NCBI GenBank assembly: GCA_052034585.1
Contig: JBPOIJ010000039.1
Coordinates: 1-64,000, forward strand
Source of the DNA: Xiheimicrobium sp052034585
Lineage (GTDB): Bacteria > Myxococcota > Myxococcia > Myxococcales > Myxococcaceae
Direction: 5' to 3'
DNA: 64,000 bases
Shown here: piece after piece, positions 27,441 to 35,659 of the stretch
How positions within the stretch are numbered: position 1 is the first letter of the stretch
How the letters are laid out: each line of letters opens with the position of its first letter
Program-made: the position numbers and the translations under genes
The notes under the pieces: generated by a model
What the model saw: only the letters and a program-made list of their open reading frames with translations
Told to the model about the DNA's origin: nothing
Database searches by the model: none

Positions 27441-27503
27441 GCCAATACCATCGAGCCGGACGCGCGGGGGTGAAAGCGTCCAGAGCCTGCTCGGAGGATC
27501 AGC

Positions 27504-28256
27504 TCACTTCCGATGGCAGGACAGGCAGAGCTGACTCGACGCGGTGGGAACGCGCAGCATGTAGCGGTTCGCGGTGCCGTGCGGGTTGTGACAGGAGGCG
27601 CACTCGACGCCGGCCGCTCCAGCCGAAGGCGCTCCGCCACCGCCGGTCCCGAAGATCTTCACCCCGGTCGGGCGCGCGACCCACTCGGTGAGCACCACGT
27701 CCACTCCCGAGGTGATGCCGTTGTAGGTCGCGGCGACGTTGTCGTACGGGTACGGAACGCCGACGGGGTGGTTGCCGGAGAGATCGGCGCCGGTCGCGTC
27801 GGTGATGCGGTAGGTCGCGTTGGTGAGCTGGCCGGTCGCGTTCACGTCGGGGCCCGTCATGGTGATGTTGGGGTTCGCGGTCGCGTCGCTCCAGTAGAGC
27901 GAGCCGATGCTCACCGTGCCGTCGTGGCACGACAGACACTTCGCGGTCGAGCCGGTCCAGGTGCGCAGGTTGACCGGGTAGCTCGTTCCACCCGTGGTGC
28001 GTCCACCACCGCTGGCGATGTCGGCCCAGGTGTAGTTCGACGAAGAGACGCGATGGTTCCAGAGCAGCAGCGAGGCCTGGCCCTTGTGCGGGGTGTGACA
28101 GAAGACGCAGAGCCCGTCTTCCGCTTGGCCCGGCGCGACCCGCACGTTGTTCGTGGCGAGCTGAAAGTTGTGACGGGTGGTGACCATCGTCTGCGCCGCC
28201 GACGGCAAGGCGAGCAGCACGGTGAAGAAACACAGCAAGGGAACGAGACGACTCAT
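27504..28256 (-). CDS. Tetrahaem c-type cytochrome (last cytochrome of the conduit operon)
   Basis: Start at ATG 28256, which overlaps the stop of the dihaem gene as ATGA. The product of 250 residues has a signal peptide (MSRLVPLLCFFTVLLALPSAAQ). Four haem sites are visible: CVFCH, CLSCH, CASCH and CLSCH, the last at the extreme C-terminus. Conserved pieces include RHNFQLATNN, NHPVGVPYPYDN and CASCHNPHGTANRYMLR. It is a clear paralogue of the protein at 31463-32200. Likely periplasmic or outer-membrane-associated electron carrier. It follows five other cytochrome genes in one coupled transcript. Confidence 0.9.
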   Translation of the reverse strand: MSRLVPLLCFFTVLLALPSAAQTMVTTRHNFQLATNNVRVAPGQAEDGLCVFCHTPHKGQASLLLWNHRVSSSNYTWADIASGGGRTTGGTSYPVNLRTWTGSTAKCLSCHDGTVSIGSLYWSDATANPNITMTGPDVNATGQLTNATYRITDATGADLSGNHPVGVPYPYDNVAATYNGITSGVDVVLTEWVARPTGVKIFGTGGGGAPSAGAAGVECASCHNPHGTANRYMLRVPTASSQLCLSCHRK

Positions 28257-29071
28257 GGACGACCTCCAGACGAGCCGGCGGGAGGTGCCGGCGGATTCAA
28301 CGACACGATGAACGCGGTGACCTGCCACCGCTGTTCGACTGACAACGACGCTGCGAAGCCCGGCATGGGCGTGCCATCGAGCCCGGTGCTGATGGCGCGG
28401 AAGATGTCTTCGGGGCGCTTGCCGCCCTTGAAGTCGACGGCGCGATGGAGGTTCGCCGGCTTGACCGGTTTCCCCTGGTGCGAGCCCGAGACGTAGACGA
28501 GGCCCGGCGCGGCAGGGCCATCGCCCAGTCCCTGCATGCCGTGACACACGAAGCACGCGCCCGGTCCCATGAAGATGCCCTGACCTGGGCCAGCGAGGTC
28601 CTTCAGGTTCGCGGGCGGCGCCGGGAGCTCGACCGGCGTCCCCACCTTCTCGGCGCGAAACCGCGGAGAGAACGTCTTGAGGTGCGCGATGACGGCCCAC
28701 ACCTCGCGGTCGGAGAGGAAGGTGAAGGCCGGCATGCCGACGCCCGGCCGGAAGCCACGGCGGATCGACCCGAAGAGATCGGTGTCGAGCGGCAAGCTGC
28801 CGAGCGGCGTGGTGCGAATGATGTACTGGCCGGTGGTGAAGTCGCGCGGCGGAATGCCGAGGAGCGCGCCCTCGCGGCCCTGTCCGTTGCCCTTCTCTCC
28901 GTGACACCCCTGACAGGCGCCGCGGTACACGCGCCCACCGAGCTCGAGGAGATCGGCCGTCACCGGAGGCTGCACCGGAGCCGGGTTCGGCCACTGCGTC
29001 ATCACGCGTTTCGGCGCGGCCGGCGCGGTGGCTCCCAGCGCCACCACCAGCGCGACCAACACGCGCCGCAT
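28253..29071 (-). CDS. Dihaem cytochrome c with two class I domains
   Basis: The ATG at 29071 shares its A with the preceding stop (TGATG), and a signal peptide follows at once (MRRVLVALVVALGATAPAAP). The frame is open further upstream but without support. The 272-residue product has two mono-haem cytochrome c domains. The first has CQGCHGEKGNGQGREG and a distal GVGMPAF; the second has CFVCHGMQGLGDGP and a distal GTPMPGFA. The Met of each distal loop is the probable second haem ligand, giving higher potential than the bis-His multihaem neighbours. It could link the conduit to a periplasmic or quinol-derived electron pool. This role is an inference from context. Confidence 0.88.
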   Translation of the reverse strand: MRRVLVALVVALGATAPAAPKRVMTQWPNPAPVQPPVTADLLELGGRVYRGACQGCHGEKGNGQGREGALLGIPPRDFTTGQYIIRTTPLGSLPLDTDLFGSIRRGFRPGVGMPAFTFLSDREVWAVIAHLKTFSPRFRAEKVGTPVELPAPPANLKDLAGPGQGIFMGPGACFVCHGMQGLGDGPAAPGLVYVSGSHQGKPVKPANLHRAVDFKGGKRPEDIFRAISTGLDGTPMPGFAASLSVEQRWQVTAFIVSLNPPAPPAGSSGGRP

Positions 29072-30273
29072 CACTTCTGGTGACAGGTTCTGCATAGGGT
29101 CTCCCGTTGGGTGGCGTCGAACTGCCAGAGGAAGCGCGCCTGCGCGGCGTGCGGGTTGTGACACGAAGGACACGAGAACTCGGTGCGGTCCTTGAGTGGA
29201 TGCGGACGGCCCCGGAGCGGGTGGCTGTCGCCGTAGACGAAGCCCACCACCACGTGCCGCTCACGCTTCTCGGTGTGGCAGTTGGTGCAGAGGTCGAACG
29301 CGTGGAGCTTGAGCCAGTACGGCTGGTCGCTCCCGTGCGGGTCGTGACAGGTGGTGCAGCGCCCGGCCGCCGCGGGCCCATGGCGAACGGCCTTGGTCAT
29401 CATCGTCGCCTTCACGTCGACGTGGCAGCCGAAGCAGGTCTCCTGAATCGGCCACTTCACCGCGAAGCGGCTCGGCGCGCTGGCCTGGTCGTGACAGGCG
29501 AGACACGCGCCCTGCTGCACCGGTCCGTGCATCACCTTTCGCTCGCTCACCTCGGCGTGACAGCTGCGGCACTGCTCGACTGCGCCGCCATCGAAGCGCT
29601 CGTCGAGGCGATGGCACTCACGGCAGACGCGCTCGACCTCGGGTTGGTGCACCGTGCCGGGACCGAAGACGGCCGAGCAGCTCGTCGTCGCCGAGCAGCC
29701 ACCGTCGGAAGGCCGGGTGCTCGAGGGCAAGAGCTCGACTCCCGGAGGAACGGGACCCAACGTGAGCCAGCGCCGAAGGGTCGCGAGCCGCTCGACACCG
29801 CCGTCTGCCAGCGGCGTCGTCACCGCGTGTTCTCCGGGCGCGAGCGTCAACGAGCAGTGAAGCAGCGTGGTGCCGCCGTCCCTCGTCAGCTTCGGCCCGC
29901 CCACACAGCCCGCGTCGGCACCGTCGAGCAGCACCGGGAGCGCCCGAGGAACGTCGAGGAAGACGTGCAGGCGATCGCGAGTCGTCTGCGCCACGGCTCC
30001 AGGGGCGAGGAGGACTGGACCCGGCGGTGACGTCGGAGCCTGCGCCCGCAAGGTGGGCTGACGGTCGGACGGGCCTTGCGCGATCAGCGCATCGGGCTGC
30101 GTCGCTTCGCTTCGGTCGAGCATCCCGCGGGGCCGCAGGGTGGCTGCTCCTTCGACGCTCGTCGAACGACGCGCGCCCAGCGAGGTCCTCACGCTCTTCG
30201 GGTTCGACGCAGACGAGCCCTGTCCCTCGAGGGGAGCGGCCGCCAGCACGAACGCGAGGAGCGCGACGGTCAT
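29071..30273 (-). CDS. Octahaem c-type cytochrome
   Basis: Start at ATG 30273, an ATGA overlap with the preceding cytochrome gene; 400 residues with signal peptide MTVALLAFVLAAAPLEGQ. Residues about 20-210 lack Cys-haem motifs and are Thr/Pro/Leu-rich. The second half has eight CXXCH sites (CRECH, CRSCH, CLACH, CFGCH, CTTCH, CTNCH, CPSCH, CRTCH), several followed by PH as in doubled-CXXCH families. The last site is four residues from the end. The non-haem N-terminal region may bind a partner. Probably bis-His ligated and periplasmic or exposed. Confidence 0.88.
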   Translation of the reverse strand: MTVALLAFVLAAAPLEGQGSSASNPKSVRTSLGARRSTSVEGAATLRPRGMLDRSEATQPDALIAQGPSDRQPTLRAQAPTSPPGPVLLAPGAVAQTTRDRLHVFLDVPRALPVLLDGADAGCVGGPKLTRDGGTTLLHCSLTLAPGEHAVTTPLADGGVERLATLRRWLTLGPVPPGVELLPSSTRPSDGGCSATTSCSAVFGPGTVHQPEVERVCRECHRLDERFDGGAVEQCRSCHAEVSERKVMHGPVQQGACLACHDQASAPSRFAVKWPIQETCFGCHVDVKATMMTKAVRHGPAAAGRCTTCHDPHGSDQPYWLKLHAFDLCTNCHTEKRERHVVVGFVYGDSHPLRGRPHPLKDRTEFSCPSCHNPHAAQARFLWQFDATQRETLCRTCHQK

Positions 30274-31466
30274 CGCGGGTTCTCCTGTCGCTGGTTCCGG
30301 TCGTACCGCCGCTCGACGTGACACCCGGGCCAGCAGGCGCCACCGGTCGTCGTCTTCTTGTAGTTGAGCGGGAACTCCCAGTTGCCGAACGGGGTGAGGG
30401 TGCGCACGTGCTTCGGGTTCTCCGAGGCGTGCACGTCGTGACAGAAGCGGCAGGTGCGGCCCTTGTCGGCCTTGTTCACGTGACGGAAGTGCAGATTCTC
30501 GTCACCGTTGCGGAAGCCGGTGGTGCCGCCGCGCACGAGCCGTTGTCCCCCGTCGAGGCTCGTCCACTTCAAATCGACCGCCGGGTCCGCGTTGCTGACC
30601 GGTTTCTCGGTGAGCGTCTTCTCGGTGAGCAGCCGGGGGTCGTGACAGCGGAAGCAGAGCCCGAAGTCTTCGAGCGCGCTGCTGACGGGCGTGTACGGCG
30701 CCGCCGGGTAGCTCCCCTTGAGTATGCGGAACTCGTTGGTGCCGTGCGGCTCGTGGCAGTCGGGACAACGCCCTTCGCGCAAGGGGCCGTGGCGCATCGT
30801 CCCCGCGTCGTGCCGGTCGAGCCACGCCTTCATGTTCATCAGCTCTTTGTCGGGCGCCTGCTGCGGCTGGTCGTGACAGGACAGACACACCTTCTCGGGC
30901 GGCCAGGCCTTGAGCCGCTTCTCGTGGTCCGACTGGTGGGCGTCGTGGCAGGCGACGCAGACGGCCTCGTTCTGCTTCGGGTCGAGCGCGCCGTGTTTGG
31001 TGAGCGCCGCCTGGTGCTGCAGCCCCTTCGAGGGATGACACCGCGTGCAGGTCGCGAAGGTCGACTGCCGCAGCCGCGCGCGCTCGTTGGAGGCGTGTGG
31101 ATCGTGACACTCGAGGCAGAGCCCCTCGGCGACCGGCGGGTGGAGCACCTTCTGCGAATCGCGGGTCGAGTGGCACTGCGCGCAGAGCTGCTTGCCCTCG
31201 GCGGCGAGGTCGAAGAGGTGCCGCGTCTCGGAGATGGAGACGTGACAGGCGAAGCACAGCCCGTTCTTCACCGGCGGGTGCACGATGCGCTGCTTCTCCC
31301 AGGCGCTCGCGTGGCAGCTCTGGCACTCGTCTCCGGGACCGGCAGGCGCTGGTTTGCTCGGCCCCGCGCTCGAGGTCGTCGAGAGCACCAACACCCACGC
31401 GAGGGCGCTGACGCGAACGTGGCCTCCACGCGGTCCCGCTCGTCGCCCCGTCGCGGTGCGCGTCAT
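30270..31466 (-). CDS. Multihaem c-type cytochrome (10 CXXCH + 1 CX3CH)
   Basis: Start at ATG 31466 (ATGA overlap with the gene before). The 398-residue product has an Arg-rich N-terminus then a hydrophobic stretch VSALAWVLVLSTTSSAG; a GTG just before this stretch is an alternative start. Ten CXXCH sites are visible (CQSCH, CFACH, CAQCH, CLECH, CTRCH, CVACH, CLSCH, CPDCH, CFRCH, CRFCH). A terminal CWPGCH has one extra residue between the cysteines. The CX3CH form is rare but can bind haem in some multihaem proteins. The chain is otherwise the doubled-CXXCH type. Likely part of the trans-envelope electron wire. Confidence 0.88.
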   Translation of the reverse strand: MTRTATGRRAGPRGGHVRVSALAWVLVLSTTSSAGPSKPAPAGPGDECQSCHASAWEKQRIVHPPVKNGLCFACHVSISETRHLFDLAAEGKQLCAQCHSTRDSQKVLHPPVAEGLCLECHDPHASNERARLRQSTFATCTRCHPSKGLQHQAALTKHGALDPKQNEAVCVACHDAHQSDHEKRLKAWPPEKVCLSCHDQPQQAPDKELMNMKAWLDRHDAGTMRHGPLREGRCPDCHEPHGTNEFRILKGSYPAAPYTPVSSALEDFGLCFRCHDPRLLTEKTLTEKPVSNADPAVDLKWTSLDGGQRLVRGGTTGFRNGDENLHFRHVNKADKGRTCRFCHDVHASENPKHVRTLTPFGNWEFPLNYKKTTTGGACWPGCHVERRYDRNQRQENPR

Positions 31467-32200
31467 TTGCGGTGACAGCCCAGACACAGTTCGCTCCGTT
31501 CTTTGGGAAGCCGCAGGAAGTAGCGGTTGGTGGTGCCGTGCGGGTCGTGGCACGAGCTGCACTCGACGCCCGCGCTCCCGCGCAGTGCATCGAACCCCGA
31601 GGTGTCGTTCACCAGCTTGAGGCCCTTGAGCCGCGGGTCGGGCACCCACTCGAGCACGTCGATGGGCTGCGCCCTCTGGCCGAAGCCCCTGTACTCGGAG
31701 CCCGTGCCATCGAGCGGGTACGGCACCGAGACGGGGTGGTTGCCCATGACGTCGCCGGTCCACCCTTGCGGGAAGAAGAGCGCCGGTCCGTTGCGGCCGG
31801 AGCGCATCGCCTCGGTCGCCGCCAGCTCGTCACTCCGCAGCGAACCCGACGCCGCGCGATGAACGATGGCGATGCTCGAGACGGTGCCGTCGTGACAGGA
31901 CAGACAGCGCAAGGTGCTCCCGGCCCAGCGGAGCGAGAGCGGCGGCCCGGAAGGGTCGGCCCGCACGTCGAGCGCGGCGTTGCGTCCCTTCGTCTGCGGA
32001 TCCCAGCTCGGCCCGCGCTTGGGCCACTCGAGCCGGTTCGGCACGTGACAGAGCATGCAGAGGTCGGTCGACGCGCTCATCGGCCGCTGCGAGGGCCCGA
32101 AGAAGTTGTGCGGCGACGCGTCGATGCGCGAGGGCGCCTTCGCGAGGAGCGGAGCCTGGCCGAGCGTCAACGCGCTCACGATGGTGAGGAGCGCGCTCAT
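31463..32200 (-). CDS. Tetrahaem c-type cytochrome, paralogue of 27504-28256
   Basis: Start at ATG 32200, overlapping the 12-haem gene stop as ATGA. The 245-residue protein has a short signal (MSALLTIVSALTLGQAP). Haem sites are CMLCH, CLSCH, CSSCH and CLGCH. Shared features with the other tetrahaem protein are SPHNFFGPS, CLSCHDGTVSS, NHPVSVPYPLDG and CHDPHGTTNRYFLRLP. The two probably arose by duplication within this operon and could occupy equivalent positions on each side of the barrel, or act as alternative partners. This topology is inference. Confidence 0.9.
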   Translation of the reverse strand: MSALLTIVSALTLGQAPLLAKAPSRIDASPHNFFGPSQRPMSASTDLCMLCHVPNRLEWPKRGPSWDPQTKGRNAALDVRADPSGPPLSLRWAGSTLRCLSCHDGTVSSIAIVHRAASGSLRSDELAATEAMRSGRNGPALFFPQGWTGDVMGNHPVSVPYPLDGTGSEYRGFGQRAQPIDVLEWVPDPRLKGLKLVNDTSGFDALRGSAGVECSSCHDPHGTTNRYFLRLPKERSELCLGCHRK

Positions 32201-34152
32201 GGGTTGGGTGGCCGATAACGGGACTTGTCCCCGTCCATCGCCTCGTCTTTGTCGTGGCAGCCCGCGAAGCAGTAGTAGTCGCCGGTCGGCGTGCGGCCCC
32301 AGCGCGGCAGCAGCGGCTGATCTCCGTAGTACGGGTCGGAGCCTCGGCCAGGCGGGAAGCGGCGCACCGTCGGCGCGAAGTTCACCAGGTGGGTTGGCGT
32401 GCCGGCGGGAACGTTCCGGTAGTCGGTGTTCGACGCCTGCACGTTGCTGTGCACGTTGTAGTGACACTCGTGACAGCTCGCGTTGGTGCGGTCGACGAGG
32501 TGCACCTGATGCAAGTTGCCGCGCCCGGCGCCGACGCCACCGGCCTGGAAGAAGTTGCTCCGGTTGCCGCGCAGCCGCGTCTCGTCGTGGCAGAGGAAGC
32601 AGAGCGCGAAGTTGTTCGGGTTGTAGCCGCCGAAGGGTGCGTTGTTGGCGCCGACCGCGGTGTTGTAGTTCGCGCGCAACAGCCGCGAGTTCACCGAGCC
32701 GTGCGGGCCCTTCGGAGAGGCGGAGCTGTTGCGGGCGCTCCCGGGCGTGTTCGCGGTCGCCTCGCTGTTGTGACAGTCGGTGCAGAGCACGGTGGAGAAG
32801 CGGTTCAGCCGATTGCCCTGCCAGTCGTTGCCGCGCAGCTGGCCGTCCGGCACGTCGAGCACGTTGTTCAGGTACGTCGTCGTGTTGCGGCCAGGCGCGC
32901 CGACCGGGTGGTAGGCGTCGTTCGTCGGCTGGAACTCGAGGCGCTTGTTGCTCCCCGATGGCGGGCGCGTCGTCGCCGGCGGAATCATCGTGGCGAAGGT
33001 GTCTCCGTGGCAGCGGAAGCAGACCTCGTACTGGGCGAGGTTGGTGCCGGCGTTGTCGATGACGGTCGCGCCAGTGAGGGAGATGCCCTTCATGCCCTCG
33101 TGCACGTTTCCCGGGAGCGCCTGCACCTGGTGCGGGTTGTGGCAGTCGGCGCACTCGACGTGCTTCTGGGTGTTCAGCACCGTCTCGGGCTCGGGCACCT
33201 TGCTGGTGAAGACGGGCTGGTGCTCGTCCACCTTGAGCGCGAAGGGATGCCGGCTCGCCTTGAGGGACTCGGTCTGAATGTCGGGCGCCGCGCGGCCGCG
33301 AGCGGGGTCGACGCCAGTGCCGCCGTTGCGGTGACAGGAGAAGCAGACGTTCTCTTCCGCCCAGGGGAGCGCCGTGCCCGAGAGGTTCCGCGTCGAGAGC
33401 AGCTTGGTGGGGCCCTGGCCGTTGTGTGGCGCGTGACAGGCGAGGCAGCCCAAGTCGCCGACGGTCTGAGTGCCGGTGGTGGGGTACGGCGCGGCGGAGG
33501 CTTCGTGACGGCTCCCGAGCCAGCCTTGTTTGGGGTGGCAGGTGAGGCAGACCGCTCCGCGCGCGTTGCTCTTCACCAGGAAGCGCGGCGTCGCGAGGTG
33601 CGGGTCGTGACAGCTCGTGCACTGCACCGCGTCCTTCGCGGCCGAGGTGCCGGTCTTCAGCTTCACCGCGTCGCCGTTCGGAGGGGCGACGATTTCAGGG
33701 TCGGTGACGGGAATCACCAGGCTGACGGGATGATCGTTGCGGAGGTCGGTGCCGAGGTTGCGCGGTCCCGCGGGCATGGTGGTGACGCCGCCCTGCAGCG
33801 CCACCGACGCGGGACGAGCGGTCTCGAGGTTCATCAGCGAGCCGAGCGCGAGCGCGCCGTCGTGACAGCTCAAGCAGAGGCGGGTCGCGCCGTTGGGCCG
33901 GTTGGGCGGCGCCTCGAGCGTGGTGGAGCCATAGAGCGTGTAGAGCGTGCCGTTCGCCTGGTAGCCCAGGTCGCGGTTCCAGACCGCGCGGCTCTGCGAC
34001 GCGCCGTGGGGCACGTGACAGAAGACGCAGACCTGCGTCTCGCTCGTCGCCCGAACGGTGTTGCTCGAGGTCGCCGAGAGGTTGTGGCGGGTGTTGCGCA
34101 CGTCGGCCTGCGCGAGCGACGTCCACACCGTGAGCACGAGGACGGCGCTCAT
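32197..34152 (-). CDS. Dodecahaem c-type cytochrome (11 CXXCH + 1 CX3CH), largest cytochrome of the operon
   Basis: Start at ATG 34152 (ATGA overlap with the NHL gene); 651 residues with signal MSAVLVLTVWTSLAQA. The first 200 residues repeat the tetrahaem module of the neighbouring small cytochromes (RHNLSATSSN, CVFCHVPHG, CLSCHDGAL, NDHPVSLVIP, CTSCHDPHL, CLTCHPK). Further sites are CLACH, CFSCH, CADCH, CFRCH, CTDCH, CFLCH, CHECH and a terminal CFAGCH. It is the best candidate for the haem wire that sits in or against the beta-barrel encoded two genes upstream. No lipobox is evident, so the anchoring mode is unclear. Confidence 0.88.
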   Translation of the reverse strand: MSAVLVLTVWTSLAQADVRNTRHNLSATSSNTVRATSETQVCVFCHVPHGASQSRAVWNRDLGYQANGTLYTLYGSTTLEAPPNRPNGATRLCLSCHDGALALGSLMNLETARPASVALQGGVTTMPAGPRNLGTDLRNDHPVSLVIPVTDPEIVAPPNGDAVKLKTGTSAAKDAVQCTSCHDPHLATPRFLVKSNARGAVCLTCHPKQGWLGSRHEASAAPYPTTGTQTVGDLGCLACHAPHNGQGPTKLLSTRNLSGTALPWAEENVCFSCHRNGGTGVDPARGRAAPDIQTESLKASRHPFALKVDEHQPVFTSKVPEPETVLNTQKHVECADCHNPHQVQALPGNVHEGMKGISLTGATVIDNAGTNLAQYEVCFRCHGDTFATMIPPATTRPPSGSNKRLEFQPTNDAYHPVGAPGRNTTTYLNNVLDVPDGQLRGNDWQGNRLNRFSTVLCTDCHNSEATANTPGSARNSSASPKGPHGSVNSRLLRANYNTAVGANNAPFGGYNPNNFALCFLCHDETRLRGNRSNFFQAGGVGAGRGNLHQVHLVDRTNASCHECHYNVHSNVQASNTDYRNVPAGTPTHLVNFAPTVRRFPPGRGSDPYYGDQPLLPRWGRTPTGDYYCFAGCHDKDEAMDGDKSRYRPPNP

Positions 34153-35657
34153 CGGCGACCTCGGGGCGGTGCCGGAACGTGGAGCGCGCACCTCAACGCC
34201 CATTGTCGAAGCGTGGGTCCCAAAGAGGAACGTGTGGCGGCCAAAGAGGAACGTGTGGCGGCCAAAGAGGAGCGTGCGCCTGCCAAAGAGGGGTGTGCGC
34301 CCGCCAAAGAGGGGTGTGCGCCTTCCAAAGAGGAGCGTGCGCCTTCCAAAGAGGGGTGTGCGCCTTCCAAAGAGGGGTGTGCGCCTTCCAAAGAGGGGTG
34401 TGCGCCTTCCAAAGAGGAGCGTGCGCCCGCCAAAGAGGAGCGTGCGCCTGCCAAAGAGGAGCGTGCGAGCCCCAAACCTGCGGAACGACGTCCGTGCGTC
34501 ACTGCGCAGGTTTCTCGCCGGGAGCAGGCGACAGCGAACCGGTGAGTCGCCCCTCGTCGCGCCTGTGGATGCGCGTTGCTCGAGGGAGCCGACGGCGTCG
34601 TCGGACCAGGCGGCGTGGCCTCGCTCGCAGGCGCGACCGTCTTCGTGCTCGCAGGCGCCGGCTCGATGCCGAACACCTGCACCCGCCCATTCCAGGTGTC
34701 GGCGACGTAGAGCCGCCCCTTCGAGTCGGCGGTCAGTCCCGCGGGGAGCCAGAACCTGCCAGGCTCGACGCCGCTCCCGCCGAAGACGCCGACGAGCTCG
34801 CCGCGCACGTCGAAGCCCTGCACCACGTCGGAGGTCCCCTCCACCACCCACACCGTTCCCGCCGCGTCGACCGCGAGCCCCTTCGCGCGAGGCAAGTCAC
34901 CGGGCGTGTCACCCAGCCCACCGAGCGCGCGCACGAAGTGGAGCCCCTCGTCGAAGTGCTGCACCCGGAAGTTCATGCTGTCGGCGACGTAGAGGTGGCC
35001 ACGCGGGTCGACCGCGACGTGGGTGGGGAAGTTGAATTCTCCGGGCGCCTCGCCGCGCGTGCCGACGCCCATGGGCGCCGCGCCGCTGGTGGAGACGACG
35101 TGAACGCAGTGGGCCGTCGCGTCCACCACGAAGAGCCGCTGCCGTGCCTCGTCGAACGCGAGCCCCGTCGGCCGGGAGAACGTGGGCAGCTTCCACGAGA
35201 GCGTCGTCGGCGCACCGGACTTCACGTCGAACGCGAGCAGCCGCGCGTGCGTCCCGTCGGCGACCACCACCAGTGCGCCCACGAAGGCGACCCCGAGTGG
35301 ATTGGTGAGGCCCTCCTGGAGCTCGAGTTCCTTCTGCTCGCTCGGGAGGAACAACCGCACCCGGTGCACCCCAGGGTCGGCGACGGCGACGAAGCCCTCC
35401 TTCGAGACCGCGACGCCGAAGGGCCGGTAGAGCGCGTGGGTGGTGTCTTCTCCCGAGAGGAGCGTCCACAGCCTGGCGAAGAAGCCCTTCTCGATGCCGA
35501 GGTGCGCGGGCAGCTCGATGGCGCCGAGGTACCGCACCTGCTCACCGCCGGCCTTGAGCCACACCGGGTCGTCGCTCCGGAGCTCGCCCACCTTCCGCAC
35601 CGGTGCCGAGGCGCAGGCGAGCGCAGTGACGGTGGCGAGGGAGAGCAGGAGGCGCAT
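34149..35657 (-). CDS. NHL-repeat lipoprotein with 21-bp-repeat-encoded tail (possible frameshift)
   Basis: The ATG at 35657 starts a lipoprotein signal (MRLLLSLATVTALACASAP). Residues about 60-325 hold NHL or six-bladed propeller repeats, such as RPFGVAVSKEGFVAVADPG and GHLYVADSMNFRVQHF. NHL lipoproteins accompany porin-cytochrome clusters. As read, the frame continues through a repeat tail (SLEGAHPSLEGA and so on) to a stop at 34149, which overlaps the next ATG; total 502 residues. However, another minus frame gives a natural-looking end (SLSPAPGEKPAQ, stop at 34499). Codon third positions in the tail are not GC-rich. A frameshift near 34570 is therefore possible, with a true end at 34499. 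Confidence 0.75.
   Translation of the reverse strand: MRLLLSLATVTALACASAPVRKVGELRSDDPVWLKAGGEQVRYLGAIELPAHLGIEKGFFARLWTLLSGEDTTHALYRPFGVAVSKEGFVAVADPGVHRVRLFLPSEQKELELQEGLTNPLGVAFVGALVVVADGTHARLLAFDVKSGAPTTLSWKLPTFSRPTGLAFDEARQRLFVVDATAHCVHVVSTSGAAPMGVGTRGEAPGEFNFPTHVAVDPRGHLYVADSMNFRVQHFDEGLHFVRALGGLGDTPGDLPRAKGLAVDAAGTVWVVEGTSDVVQGFDVRGELVGVFGGSGVEPGRFWLPAGLTADSKGRLYVADTWNGRVQVFGIEPAPASTKTVAPASEATPPGPTTPSAPSSNAHPQARRGATHRFAVACSRRETCAVTHGRRSAGLGLARSSLAGARSSLAGARSSLEGAHPSLEGAHPSLEGAHPSLEGARSSLEGAHPSLAGAHPSLAGARSSLAATRSSLAATRSSLGPTLRQWALRCALHVPAPPRGRR
34220..34471. repeat. Twelve tandem copies of a 21-bp unit
   Basis: Twelve contiguous 21-base units begin with CCAAAGAGG, followed by a decayed thirteenth at 34472. 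Units differ mainly at two linked positions (AGC versus GGT after AAAGAGG) and in the last three bases. Because 21 is divisible by three, all frames stay open across the array. There are no spacers, so it is not a CRISPR. The array lies at the NHL gene end, just before the dodecahaem cytochrome start. Confidence 0.95.
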
Positions 35658-35659
35658 GG

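Noticed and set aside
34220..34471. Tandem repeats considered as a CRISPR array
   Set aside because: Units are 21 bases, directly contiguous and without spacers, and there are no cas genes nearby.
32254..34545. Long plus-strand frame opposite the cytochrome genes
   Set aside because: It covers proven cytochrome coding sequence in antisense and its translation is Arg/Ala/Val-rich without structure. The KEE/KEG repeat at its end is only the 21-bp array in another frame.
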